A stretch of 43,047 nt of DNA. Source: Pseudomonadota bacterium (GTDB lineage Bacteria; Pseudomonadota; Gammaproteobacteria; Burkholderiales; Burkholderiaceae_E). The position numbers and the translations under genes are program-made. Under the pieces are notes generated by a model. That model saw nothing but the letters and a program-made list of their open reading frames with translations, did not search any database and had not been told where the DNA came from. The stretch covers positions 1-43,047 of the forward strand of contig JAEWGX010000114.1 in assembly GCA_023388075.1 (NCBI GenBank), written 5' to 3'. Of this stretch, positions 6,849 through 15,355 are shown in pieces. Within the stretch, counting starts at the first letter, position 1. The number at the start of each line of letters is the position of its first letter.

Positions 6849-9545
6849 TCACACCACCACGTTGACCAGGCGCCCGGGCACGATCACGATGCGACGCGGC
6901 GCGCGCCCCTGCGCGATCCGGGCGACCTCCGGCGCGGCGGCGGCGGCGCGCTCGATTGCGTCGCGCTCCGCCCCGGAGGGCAGCCGCAGCGCTCCACGCA
7001 CCTTTCCGTTGACCTGCAGCACGAGCTCGATCGTTTCGCGCACCAGGGCCGTCTCGTCGACCTGCGGAAATGGAGCATCGATGATGTCGGTGGCTCCTGT
7101 CGCGTCGGGGCGGCAACCGGCGCTGCCGGGGCGCCCGAGCTCGAGCCCGGACCACAACGCATGGGCGACGTGGGGCACCACCGGATAGAGCGAGCGCAGC
7201 AGGATGGAGAGGCATTCGCGCAGGGCGCAGGCGTCGGCCGGGCCGAGCGTCGGAACCTCGCCGCCCGGCGGGCCGGCCAGCGCCTCGAGGGCATGCAGCA
7301 TCTTCATCGCGCCGGACACCACGGTGTTGTACTGCTTGCGCTCGTAGTCGTAGGTCACCTGGCGCAGGATGCCGTGGACCTCGAAGCGCAGGTCGCGTCC
7401 GCCATCGGTCAACGCGCCGGCGTCCAGGGCATCGGCCGCGCCGCGCAGCGCGGCGTGCCGGCCGTGGCAGAAGGACCAGAGCCGGCGCAGGAAGCGGCTG
7501 GCCCCCTCCACGCCGGAATCCGACCATTCGAGCGTCTGCTCCGGAGGGCTCGCGAACATGACGAAAAGGCGCGCGGTATCCGCGCCGTAGCGGTCGATGA
7601 GCGCCTGGGGGTCCACGCCGTTGTTCTTGCTCTTCGACATGGTGCCCACGCCGACATACTCCACCGCGCTGCCGTCGGACTTCAGCCGAGCCTCGCGGAT
7701 GCGGCCGTCCTCGCCGCGGATGTTCTCCACGTCCTCCGGCCAGAAGTACTCGATGCCGCCGCGCGGATTGCGACGCTGGTAGACGTGGTTCAGCACCATC
7801 CCCTGGCAGAGCAGCCGGGTGAACGGTTCGTCGAAGTCCACCAGGCCGAGATCGCGCATCACCTTGGTCCAGAATCGCGCGTACAGCAGGTGGAGCACCG
7901 CGTGCTCGATGCCGCCGATGTACTGGTCCATCGGCATCCAGTAGTCGTTGCGCGCGTCCACCATCTCTTCAGAGCTGTCCGGCGAGCAGTAGCGCATGTA
8001 GTACCAGGCGGAATCGACGAACGTGTCCATCGTGTCCGTCTCGCGCCGGGCCTGGCCGCCGCAGGAGGGACAGCGGCAGGCGAGGAAGGCCTCGCTCTTC
8101 AGGAGCGGATTGCCGCTGCCGTCGGGCACCAGGTCCTCGGGCAGAACCACCGGCAGGTCGGCATCCGGCACCGGAACCTCGCCGCAGGCGTCGCAGTGGA
8201 TGATCGGGATGGGCGTACCCCAGTAGCGCTGGCGCGATATGCCCCAGTCGCGCAGGCGCCATTGCACCCGCTTGCCGCCGAGGCCGGCCGCTTCCAGGTC
8301 ATTCGCGACCGCGTCGACTGCAGCCTGCGGGGCGAGCCCGTCGTAGCGGCCCGAGTTCACGCAGGTGCCGCGTTCCTTGTCTTCGTACCAGGGCCGCCAC
8401 TCCTTGTCCGAGAACACCTCCCCGGGCACCGCGATCACCTGGCGGATCGGCAGGCCGTACTTGAGCGCGAAGGCGAAGTCCCGCTCGTCGTGCGCGGGCA
8501 CGCCCATCACCGCGCCGTCGCCGTAGCTCATCAGCACGTAGTTGCCCACCCAGACCTCCACCTTCGCCTGCGTGATCGGATGGGTCACCGTGAGGTCGGT
8601 GCGGATGCCCTCCTTCTCCATGGTGGCGAGGTCTGCCTCCATTGCCGAGCCGGTGCGCGCCGACTCGACGAACGCCGCGACCGCCGGATCCTTCGCCGCG
8701 GCCACCGCGGCCAGTGGATGCTCGGGCGCGACAGCGACGAAGGTCACCCCCATGATCGTGTCGGCCCGGGTGGTGAACACGTGCAGGCGGCCTTCGTCGA
8801 CGAGTTCGCCGGCCGCGTTGCGGATCTCGTGCGGGAACGCGAAGCGCACGCCCTCGGACCGCCCGATCCAGTTGGCCTGCATCAGCCGGACGCGCTCCGG
8901 CCAGCCCTCGAGCCGCTCGACGTGGTCCAGCAGCTCCTGCGCATAGTCCGTGATGCGCAGGTAGTACATCGGGATCTCGCGCTTCTCCACCGGGGCGCCC
9001 GAGCGCCAGCCGCGACCGTCGATCACCTGCTCGTTGGCCAGCACGGTCTGGTCCACCGGGTCCCAGTTGACCGTGCCGAGCTTGCGATAGGCGATGCCCC
9101 GCTCGCGCATGCGAAGGAACAGCCACTGGTTCCACTTGTAGTAGTCCGGCTTGCAGGTGGCGATCTCGCGCGACCAGTCGATCGCCAGGCCGAGCGGCTG
9201 CATCTGCCGCTTCATGTAGGCGATGTTGTCGTAGGTCCACTTGGCCGGCGCGACCCCGTTCTTCATCGCCGCGTTCTCGGCGGGCAGGCCGAACGCGTCC
9301 CACCCCATCGGCATCAGCACGTTGTACCCGCTCATGCGCAGGTACCGGTACATCACGTCGTTGATGGTGTAGTTGCGCACGTGCCCCATGTGCAGGATGC
9401 CGGAGGGGTAGGGCAGCATGGAGCACGCGTAGAACTTGCCGCGGGGAAAGCGGGGATCGTTCTCGACGGCGCGGTAGGCGTCCGTGGCTGCCCAGTGCTC
9501 CTGGGCCGCCTTCTCGATTTTCTCGGGGCTGTAGCGTTCGTCCAT
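6849..9545 (-). CDS. leuS: Leucyl-tRNA synthetase
   Basis: An 898-residue class I synthetase of normal bacterial length. Visible are PYPSGILHMGHVRNYTIND (the HIGH motif as HMGH, about residue 43), the CP1 editing region with GVPAHDERDFAFALKY, the zinc-binding pair CDACGEV and CRCPSCGG, and the KMSKS loop as TMSKSKNNGVDP. The C-terminal end has LQVNGKVRG, the tRNA-contact motif. It charges tRNA-Leu and edits mischarged products. ATG at 9545 is the first codon of the conserved MDERYSPEKIEKAAQEHW. First gene of a probable seven-gene minus-strand operon; a candidate promoter lies in the 107-bp gap shared with the IclR gene. Confidence 0.98.
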   Translation of the reverse strand: MDERYSPEKIEKAAQEHWAATDAYRAVENDPRFPRGKFYACSMLPYPSGILHMGHVRNYTINDVMYRYLRMSGYNVLMPMGWDAFGLPAENAAMKNGVAPAKWTYDNIAYMKRQMQPLGLAIDWSREIATCKPDYYKWNQWLFLRMRERGIAYRKLGTVNWDPVDQTVLANEQVIDGRGWRSGAPVEKREIPMYYLRITDYAQELLDHVERLEGWPERVRLMQANWIGRSEGVRFAFPHEIRNAAGELVDEGRLHVFTTRADTIMGVTFVAVAPEHPLAAVAAAKDPAVAAFVESARTGSAMEADLATMEKEGIRTDLTVTHPITQAKVEVWVGNYVLMSYGDGAVMGVPAHDERDFAFALKYGLPIRQVIAVPGEVFSDKEWRPWYEDKERGTCVNSGRYDGLAPQAAVDAVANDLEAAGLGGKRVQWRLRDWGISRQRYWGTPIPIIHCDACGEVPVPDADLPVVLPEDLVPDGSGNPLLKSEAFLACRCPSCGGQARRETDTMDTFVDSAWYYMRYCSPDSSEEMVDARNDYWMPMDQYIGGIEHAVLHLLYARFWTKVMRDLGLVDFDEPFTRLLCQGMVLNHVYQRRNPRGGIEYFWPEDVENIRGEDGRIREARLKSDGSAVEYVGVGTMSKSKNNGVDPQALIDRYGADTARLFVMFASPPEQTLEWSDSGVEGASRFLRRLWSFCHGRHAALRGAADALDAGALTDGGRDLRFEVHGILRQVTYDYERKQYNTVVSGAMKMLHALEALAGPPGGEVPTLGPADACALRECLSILLRSLYPVVPHVAHALWSGLELGRPGSAGCRPDATGATDIIDAPFPQVDETALVRETIELVLQVNGKVRGALRLPSGAERDAIERAAAAAPEVARIAQGRAPRRIVIVPGRLVNVVV

Positions 9546-9569
9546 GACGGTTCCGGCGGGAAACCAAAG

Positions 9570-9621
9570 ATTTTAGCCCGGCGCCTCCCCCGTCCATCGT
9601 GTGGCGGTTTTCACTCATAAT
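9570..9621. promoter_or_regulatory. Back-to-back candidate -10 boxes between leuS and the IclR gene
   Basis: On the minus strand TAAAAT (9570-9575) lies about 25 bp before the leuS ATG. On the plus strand CATAAT (9616-9621) lies about 31 bp before the IclR-gene ATG. They are the only AT-rich hexamers in a very GC-rich gap. Neither has a convincing -35 box at 16-18 bp. If both are real, the IclR protein bound here could affect leuS as well as itself. Confidence 0.35.
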
Positions 9622-9652
9622 CGCCGCGATCGCCCGTGGAGGAGCGCAGGAA

Positions 9653-10432
9653 ATGGAGAAAAAGGAGGACACGACGGCAATCCCGCCAGGATCGGCGATC
9701 CTCCGGGCGTTCCGCATCCTGGAGGCACTGGGCGATTGCGACGAGCCGCCGCAGTTGGCCGGGCTGGCAAAGGCGGTCGACCTGCCGAAGCCGACCGTGC
9801 TGCGCATCCTCGCCACGCTGGAGCACGCGGGACTGGTCTGCCGGGAGCCGGCCGGCAAGCGCTACTCGTTCGGCGAACGCATCAACGGCTTCGCGGGCAA
9901 GGTGCTGCTCAGCTCGCCGGTGCGCTCGCCGCGCCACGCCATCCTGGAGGAGCTGGTGGAGCAGGTCGGCGAAACCTGCAACCTCGCGATCCCGTTCGGC
10001 GCCTATGCCCGGTATGTCGACCGGGTGGAGGTGCCTTCGTCGATCTCGGTGAAGTTCGGCCCGGGCAGCCGCGTTCCGCTGCACGCCTCGGCGAGCGGCA
10101 AGATCTTCCTCGGCTACATGCCGCGCCGCGGCCGCGACCGCTTCCTCGCGCAGGCGCCGCTGATCGCGCACACCCCGAACACCCTGGTCGAGCCCGCCCG
10201 CATCGTCGCCGACCTCGCCGCCGTGCGCGAGAACGGCTTCGCGGTGGACAAGGGCGAGTTCCTGCGGGGCGTGTCCTGTGTCGCGGTCCCGGTGCGCAAC
10301 GGTGGCAACAAGGTGGTGGCCGCCGTGGCGGTCACGGCGCCGGAGGGGCGGGCCAGCCTCGACCAGATGATGGAATGCCTGCCGGCGATGCGAAGCGCGG
10401 CGCAGGCGCTCGGCGCGACCCTCGACTGGTAG
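9653..10432 (+). CDS. IclR-family transcriptional regulator
   Basis: A 259-residue regulator. It has an N-terminal winged helix (AILRAFRILEALG, then LAGLAKAVDLPKPTVLRILATLEHAGLV, about residues 14-65). The IclR effector domain follows: LEELVEQVGETCNLAIP, PLHASASGKIFLGYMP, the loop ENGFAVDKGEFLRGVSCVAVPV, and VVAAVAVTAPEGR. The ATG at 9653 is preceded by GGAGGAG at good spacing; the open frame extends 18 codons upstream but without a ribosome site. IclR proteins usually control an adjacent catabolic operon in response to a small organic acid. Here the PLP enzyme gene follows after only 11 bp on the same strand, so the regulator probably belongs to that cassette. The ligand is unknown. Confidence 0.9.
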   Translation: MEKKEDTTAIPPGSAILRAFRILEALGDCDEPPQLAGLAKAVDLPKPTVLRILATLEHAGLVCREPAGKRYSFGERINGFAGKVLLSSPVRSPRHAILEELVEQVGETCNLAIPFGAYARYVDRVEVPSSISVKFGPGSRVPLHASASGKIFLGYMPRRGRDRFLAQAPLIAHTPNTLVEPARIVADLAAVRENGFAVDKGEFLRGVSCVAVPVRNGGNKVVAAVAVTAPEGRASLDQMMECLPAMRSAAQALGATLDW

Positions 10433-10443
10433 GATAGGCCACC

Positions 10444-11445
10444 ATGCCGCAGTCCTCGCTGCCGATTCCAACCTACGCGGACGTCGAGTCGGCCGCGGAG
10501 CGGCTTGCCGGCGTGGCGCACCGCACGCCCGTGGTGACGTCGGCAACCTTCGACCGCCTGCTCGGCGCTTCCGTGTTCTTCAAGTGCGAGAACCTGCAGC
10601 GTGCCGGCGCCTTCAAGTTCCGCGGCGCCTACAACGCCATCTCGCGGCTGCCGGCGGCGCAGCGCCGGGGCGGCGTGGTCGCCTTCTCCTCGGGCAACCA
10701 TGCGCAGGCCGTGGCGCTGGCCGGCAGCCTGCTCGCGGTGCGCACCACGATCCTCATGCCGTCGGACGCTCCGGCGCAGAAGATGGCTGCCACACGCGGC
10801 TACGGCGGCGAGGTGGTCACCTACGAACGCTATACGGAGGACCGCGAGGCCATCGGCCGGCGGATCGCCGAGGAACAGGGCGCCACGCTGATTCCCCCCT
10901 TCGATCATCCGCATGTCGTCGCCGGGCAGGGGACCGCGGCGCGCGAGCTGTTCGAGGAGGTCGGCGAGCTCGACCTGCTGCTCGTTCCGGTGGGCGGTGG
11001 CGGCCTCGTCTCGGGGTGTGCGCTCGCGGCGAAGGCGCTGTCGCCGTCATGCGCGGTCGTCGGCGTCGAGCCGGAGACGGGCAACGACGTCCAGCAGTCG
11101 CTGCGCAAGGGCGAGATCGTCCGCATCCAGACGCCCCGCACCATCGCGGATGGCGCCCAGACGACCGCACCCGGCAGGATCACCTTCGACATTGTCAAGC
11201 GGCTGCTTGCGGACGTGGTCACCGTGAGCGATGCGCAGCTGGTGGAGGCGATGGCCTTCATCGCCACGCGGATGAAGCTGCTGGTGGAGCCGACCGGCTG
11301 CCTTGGCGCCGCCGCCGCGATGCAAAGCCGCGTCCCCGTGCGTGGCCGGCGCGTGGGCGTGATCCTGAGCGGCGGCAACGTGGACCTGGCGCGCTTCTGC
11401 GCCCTGGCCGAGCCGTCAGACGGCGGTGGTGCCCTGGACCGTTGA
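10444..11445 (+). CDS. Threonine/serine dehydratase-like PLP enzyme (fold type II)
   Basis: A 333-residue PLP enzyme without the regulatory ACT domain of biosynthetic IlvA. The PLP lysine is in AGAFKFRGAYNA (Lys58), followed by FSSGNHAQAVALA, the phosphate-binding loop PVGGGGLVSGCALAAK (about 177-192) and the C-terminal ILSGGNVDL. This fits short catabolic threonine/serine ammonia-lyases, serine racemases and threo-3-hydroxyaspartate ammonia-lyases, which sequence reading alone cannot separate. It probably deaminates a beta-hydroxy amino acid to a 2-oxo acid and ammonia. It sits between an IclR regulator (11 bp upstream) and a SulP carrier (4-bp TTGA overlap), suggesting a regulated uptake-and-breakdown cassette. 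Confidence 0.88.
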   Translation: MPQSSLPIPTYADVESAAERLAGVAHRTPVVTSATFDRLLGASVFFKCENLQRAGAFKFRGAYNAISRLPAAQRRGGVVAFSSGNHAQAVALAGSLLAVRTTILMPSDAPAQKMAATRGYGGEVVTYERYTEDREAIGRRIAEEQGATLIPPFDHPHVVAGQGTAARELFEEVGELDLLLVPVGGGGLVSGCALAAKALSPSCAVVGVEPETGNDVQQSLRKGEIVRIQTPRTIADGAQTTAPGRITFDIVKRLLADVVTVSDAQLVEAMAFIATRMKLLVEPTGCLGAAAAMQSRVPVRGRRVGVILSGGNVDLARFCALAEPSDGGGALDR

Positions 11446-12737
11446 ATCGGCTTCTCCCTTTCCTGCGCTGGCGCGGCCACTGGCGCGACCCGGACGTGGT
11501 TCGCGCGGACCTGCTCGCCGGCCTGACCGGCGCGGTCGTCGTGCTGCCTCAGGCCGTGGCCTACGCCACGCTGGCGGGCATGCCGATCCAGTACGGCCTG
11601 TACGCCGCGATGCTGCCCTGCCTGGTGGCGGCGCTGTTCGGCTCGAGCCGCCTGATGGTGACCGGGCCGGCCAACGCCATCTCGCTCACCACCGCCTATC
11701 TGGTGTCGCCGCTCGCTCCTCCGTTCAGCGAGCAGTACGTCGGCTACGTGCTCGCACTGTGCTTCCTGATGGGCTCGCTGCAGTTGCTGCTCGGGCTGGC
11801 GCGCTTCGGCAAGTGGATCGACAAGGTGCCGCATTCGGTGATCATCGGGTTCACCGCGGGCGTTGCGATCCTCATCATCAATTCCCAGCTCCCGGTGCTC
11901 ACCGGCGTGGAGGTTCCGCGCGGTGCGTCGATCCCGGCGACGATCGGGACGATCCTGCGCAACGCCGGTGACATCCACTGGCATTCGGTGGCGCTCGCCC
12001 TGCTGACGCTTGTCGTCATCGTCGCCTGGAATCCGCTGAACCGGCGGGTGCCGTCGATGCTGGTCGGGGTGGTGGCCGGCTCGTTCGCTGCCTGGCTGCT
12101 GCGTCAGTGGTGGCCCGAGGCGGCGGTTCAGCTGGTGCCGCCGCTGCCGAGCGCGCTGCCGCAGCCCAGCATCCCGGCGCTTTCCCTCGACACGGTGCGC
12201 ATGCTCTTCTCCGCCACCCTGGTGATGACGCTTCTCGGCCTGACGGAGGCCTCGGCCATCGCCCGATCGCTCGCGCTTCGCAGCAAGGAGCGGGTCGACG
12301 GCAACCAGGAGTTCATCGGGCAGGGACTGGCCAACATCGTCGGCAGCTTCTTCTCGTCCTATCCCTCGAGCGGCTCGTTCAATCGCTCGGGGGTGAACAT
12401 CGCGAGCGGCGCGCGCACCCCACTTGCCGCGGCGTCCGCCGCCGTCTGGCTGGTGGCGATCCTGGCGCTGGTTCGCCCGCTTGCCGGGTACCTTGCGCTC
12501 ACCGTCATCGCAGGGCTGCTGCTCGTGGTGGCCTGGCGGCTGATCGATTTTCCCGGCATCCGGCACCTGTGGGGTCGAAGCTGGCGCACCGACTGGGGGG
12601 AGCGCAGCGTGCTGATGGTGACCGGGATCGCCACGGTTGCCATCTCGCTCGAATGGGCGATCCTGCTCGGCCTGCTGACGGCCTATCTTGCCGCGCGACT
12701 GCGCAGCCCCGTGGCGGACGAGGATCCGCCTGCATGA
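11442..12737 (+). CDS. SulP-family anion transporter lacking the STAS domain
   Basis: A 431-residue, very hydrophobic protein with about 12-14 membrane segments. SulP hallmarks are DLLAGLTGAVVVLPQAVAYA, GMPIQYGLYAAMLPCLVAAL, GTSRLMVTGPANAIS-like sequence (GSSRLMVTGPANAIS here), HSVIIGFTAGVAILI and SYPSSGSFNRSGVN. It ends at TGA 12735-12737 soon after the last helix; only 78 bp separate it from the next gene, so the usual cytoplasmic C-terminal STAS domain is truly absent. Start: TTG at 11442 overlaps the preceding TGA; GTG at 11496 is the alternative but would remove the conserved N-terminal FLRWRGHW. SulP carriers move sulfate, bicarbonate or C4-dicarboxylates; the coupled lyase favours an organic acid or amino acid here (inference). 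Confidence 0.87.
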   Translation: MNRLLPFLRWRGHWRDPDVVRADLLAGLTGAVVVLPQAVAYATLAGMPIQYGLYAAMLPCLVAALFGSSRLMVTGPANAISLTTAYLVSPLAPPFSEQYVGYVLALCFLMGSLQLLLGLARFGKWIDKVPHSVIIGFTAGVAILIINSQLPVLTGVEVPRGASIPATIGTILRNAGDIHWHSVALALLTLVVIVAWNPLNRRVPSMLVGVVAGSFAAWLLRQWWPEAAVQLVPPLPSALPQPSIPALSLDTVRMLFSATLVMTLLGLTEASAIARSLALRSKERVDGNQEFIGQGLANIVGSFFSSYPSSGSFNRSGVNIASGARTPLAAASAAVWLVAILALVRPLAGYLALTVIAGLLLVVAWRLIDFPGIRHLWGRSWRTDWGERSVLMVTGIATVAISLEWAILLGLLTAYLAARLRSPVADEDPPA

Positions 12738-12815
12738 ACCACTCCCGCGGATGCCACGCCCGTTGTCCTGCGAGGGGATCGGGCCGACGCTTCGAGCGGC
12801 CGCACGAATCGACCG

Positions 12816-13640
12816 ATGACACTTGACGACATCGCCTTCTGGCTGACCGATCCCATCCGTGCCGGCTTGCCGGGCGCCCTCGACGCGGACGACCGCTGGC
12901 ACGGCCAGATGGCGGTCCTGGGTGCCGGCGTGCTGCTGCCGCTCGCCGTGCTCGTGGCGCGTTACTTCAAGATCCTGCCGGGACAGGACTGGCCGCGCGA
13001 GCTCGATCGCCGCCATTGGTGGATCGGCCACCTGGCCTTCGGCTACGCTGGCGTCCTAGTCTCGCTGGCGAGCCTCGGTCCGGTGGTGCGAGATCTGCTG
13101 CATGCGGAAATCGGCGCCTCGCACTTCGCGCAGGCCCATGGATGGTTCGGCTGGATCGCGGCGGCAATGCTGCTCAGCATCGTCTGGAATGGCTGGCAGC
13201 GCGGCTCGAAGGGCGGTCCGAACCGGCCCGCGCCGCCGGGAAGCCTGGGCCCGCTGCACGGCGTGGCCGGCGACCACTACGACATGACCGAGCGACGGCG
13301 CTGGTTCGAGAAGACTCACCGGCTCCTCGGCTATCTCACCCTCGTCGTTGTCGCAGCGGCCATCATTTCCGGCCTCTGGAAGGTCAACGCGCCGCGCTGG
13401 GCGCTTGTCTTCATCGCGGCCTGGTGGGTGATCCTGCTCTGCCTCGCGTGGCGCTGGGAGCGCCAGGGCCGCTGCGTGGACGGCTACCAGGCCACCTGGG
13501 GGCCCGGCATGGAGCACCCCGGCAACCGCGTGCCGGTGGCGGGCTGGGGCGTGCGACGCTACAGCGAGGAGGAGTTCGCGCGGCTGCGTTGGGCCGGCAG
13601 GCGACCGGCGCGGACCAAGGGTCCCTCCGGGAGCGCGTAG
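12816..13640 (+). CDS. Cytochrome b561-type diheme transmembrane protein
   Basis: A 274-residue membrane protein. The first helix carries WHGQMAVLGAGVLLPLAVLV (His29) followed by ARYFKILP. Other helices carry HWWIGHLAFGYAGV (His67/His72), AQAHGWFGWIAAAML (His108) and KTHRLLGYLTLVVVA (His168). Four helices with spaced histidines and the WHG...ARYFK pattern match the eukaryote-like cytochrome b561/ferric-reductase domain, which moves electrons across the membrane through two b hemes. The C-terminal 50 residues are soluble and basic. The gene begins 78 bp after the SulP gene on the same strand with no clear Shine-Dalgarno; co-transcription is possible but a functional link is not evident. Confidence 0.8.
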   Translation: MTLDDIAFWLTDPIRAGLPGALDADDRWHGQMAVLGAGVLLPLAVLVARYFKILPGQDWPRELDRRHWWIGHLAFGYAGVLVSLASLGPVVRDLLHAEIGASHFAQAHGWFGWIAAAMLLSIVWNGWQRGSKGGPNRPAPPGSLGPLHGVAGDHYDMTERRRWFEKTHRLLGYLTLVVVAAAIISGLWKVNAPRWALVFIAAWWVILLCLAWRWERQGRCVDGYQATWGPGMEHPGNRVPVAGWGVRRYSEEEFARLRWAGRRPARTKGPSGSA

Positions 13641-13703
13641 CCGGAACGGCTCTCCTCCGACGGATCCGGCCGCGCGTGCCGGCCGCCCGCAGCAACGGTC
13701 CGC

Positions 13704-14678
13704 TCAGGTCCGGTCGGTGCCCGTGCCCCGCCTTGCCCGGGGAACGGCTCGCGGCTTCGATGCCGCGCTCTGCAGCTCCCCGAAGACGTCGCCGACTACG
13801 GCCCGTATCCACCGCGCGCCGGGGTCGTTGGTCTTGCGGAAGCTCCAGAAGTAGGAAAGCGCGACCGGCGCGATCGGCAACGGCGGCTCCACGGCACACA
13901 GGTTCAGCTGCTCGAGAAGGGGCCCGGGGAGAAAGAGCGGCATGGTGGCCAGCATGTCGGTGCGCGTGAGCAGCTCGGGCACGCAGGAGAAGTGCGGCAC
14001 CTTGGCACCGATCGTGCGCGCGATGCGGGTGTCCGAGACGGCAAGCTCCACCGTCGTCGGCTGACTGTCACCCAGCCGGACCTGGATGTGCGGCCACCGG
14101 CACCACTCGGCCAGTCCCCAGGCGGCGAGCGCGGGATGGTCCTTCCTGAGATAGGTCCAGAGCTTCAGGTCCCCGGCGTCGCGTCGTTCGACGCCCTCGG
14201 GCATGATCGTCGTCGACGCGATCAGGGCGACGTCGAGATGGCCGTCGGCCACTCCCGAAGGGGTGTGCATGCCCGGCGTGGTCCACTCCACCGCGACACC
14301 GGGTGCTTCCCTGCGGACTCGCGCCATCACCTCGGGCATGACCGACGGGGTGAAGTCAGAAATCGCGACGCGGAAGGTACGGTCGCTGGCCGCGGGCTCG
14401 AAGTGCTGCAGCGGCGCGGCGATGCGCTGGATGCTGCGCAGGATCGGTCGAACATCCTCGATGAGCTCCTGCGCGAAGGGGCTGGGGACCATGGCGCTGC
14501 CGACCTTCACCAGGAGGGGATCCCCGAGCTGCTCGCGCAGTCGCGACAGCGAATGGCTGACTGCGGACTGCGTGCGCGCGAGGCGCGCGGCCGCCCGCGT
14601 GACGCTGCCCTCGGTCATCAGGACCTCGAAGGTCACGAGCAGATTCAGGTCGAGGTGGGCGAGGTTGATCTCGTTCAT
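13704..14678 (-). CDS. LysR-family transcriptional regulator
   Basis: A 324-residue regulator opening MNEINLAHLDLNLLVTFEVL and continuing SVTRAAARLARTQSAVSHSL, the LysR winged-helix, then a substrate-binding-like effector domain (FRVAISDFTPSVMPEVMARV). The last 35 residues are Arg-rich and past the normal domain end. Start: ATG 14678 begins the conserved region. A second in-frame ATG at 14747 also encodes MNEI, but it would place coding sequence over a dyad and most of the divergent promoter region, so the shorter form is preferred. It is divergent from a cupin and a GST gene, which are its likely targets. Confidence 0.88.
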   Translation of the reverse strand: MNEINLAHLDLNLLVTFEVLMTEGSVTRAAARLARTQSAVSHSLSRLREQLGDPLLVKVGSAMVPSPFAQELIEDVRPILRSIQRIAAPLQHFEPAASDRTFRVAISDFTPSVMPEVMARVRREAPGVAVEWTTPGMHTPSGVADGHLDVALIASTTIMPEGVERRDAGDLKLWTYLRKDHPALAAWGLAEWCRWPHIQVRLGDSQPTTVELAVSDTRIARTIGAKVPHFSCVPELLTRTDMLATMPLFLPGPLLEQLNLCAVEPPLPIAPVALSYFWSFRKTNDPGARWIRAVVGDVFGELQSAASKPRAVPRARRGTGTDRT

Positions 14679-14730
14679 CGGCGTACGATCGAGCGCGCGG
14701 GCAGCAGGGCGCGTCGGGTCGGTCGGGCCG

Positions 14731-14756
14731 GCATCGATTTCATTCATGGGCGATGC
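14731..14756. promoter_or_regulatory. Candidate LysR operator dyad between the regulator and the cupin gene
   Basis: GCATCG (14731-14736) and CGATGC (14751-14756) are perfect inverted arms with 14 bp between them, in the 149-bp divergent region. A dyad just upstream of both genes is the expected place for LysR binding, although it is not a textbook T-N11-A site. Confidence 0.4.
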
Positions 14757-14827
14757 AAAGTATGCGTTGGACGAACGACGCCCGGGCGCCGACGATCCGG
14801 TCTCCATCACCCAACGGAGAGCGGACC

Positions 14828-15274
14828 ATGAAACCCGAACCTTTTGTCGTATCGCCCGAGACCCGCGCTGCCCCCTTGCAGGTGCTCGGCGTGGACGTCA
14901 CCGTGCTGGCGGCGAATGAACGGACCCGGGGCTACGAGATCACGCTGCAGGCCGGCGCCGAGGGCGTGGGGCCGCCGCCGCACCGCCACGACTGGGACGA
15001 GTCCTTCTTCGTGTTGAGGGGCAGCGTGGAGATCCAGATCGCCGGCGAGGCCCACCTGTGCACGCCTGGCATGCTGGTGCACCTGCCGGCAGGGACGGTG
15101 CACGGCTATCGGTTCGGTGCCGGTGGCGGCGAGATGTTCGAGATCACGGGCGCAGGCGGCAATGCGACGCGGATGTTCTCGGAGGTCGACCGCAAGGTGC
15201 GCCCGGGGCCGCCCGACGTGCCGATGCTGACCGCGCTGCTCGAGCGCAACGGCGTCGCCCTGGTGCTCGCGTGA
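14828..15274 (+). CDS. Single-domain cupin protein
   Basis: A 148-residue cupin. The two cupin motifs are visible: PPPHRHDWDESFFVLRGSVE supplies His52, His54 and Glu58, and LPAGTVHGYRF supplies His92, a complete 3-His/1-Glu metal site. The fold is therefore probably metal-loaded, but members range from dioxygenases and isomerases to plain binding proteins, and nothing here picks one. ATG 14828 has GGAGAG about 7 bp upstream. It is divergent from a LysR gene and 81 bp upstream of a GST, suggesting a small inducible module. Confidence 0.85.
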   Translation: MKPEPFVVSPETRAAPLQVLGVDVTVLAANERTRGYEITLQAGAEGVGPPPHRHDWDESFFVLRGSVEIQIAGEAHLCTPGMLVHLPAGTVHGYRFGAGGGEMFEITGAGGNATRMFSEVDRKVRPGPPDVPMLTALLERNGVALVLA

Positions 15275-15355
15275 GTGGCGCGCGCGGGCGCCCACACCCA
15301 ACCCTTCGCGGTATTTGATTTCGCCCACGTCGGCCCCGAACCAGGAGACAACACC

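Noticed and set aside
4648..7188. An 846-codon plus-strand frame across proA, holA and lptE
   Set aside because: It crosses three well-supported genes on the other strand and has no family signature.
6612..9620. A 1002-codon plus-strand open frame opposite leuS
   Set aside because: Its product is His/Arg/Val-rich without recognisable domains, while the minus strand encodes leucyl-tRNA synthetase with all motifs. Long antisense frames are expected at this GC content.
14679..14747. Upstream start (14747) for the LysR regulator
   Set aside because: It adds a 23-residue nonconserved leader covering the dyad; conserved LysR sequence begins at 14678. Kept only as an alternative.
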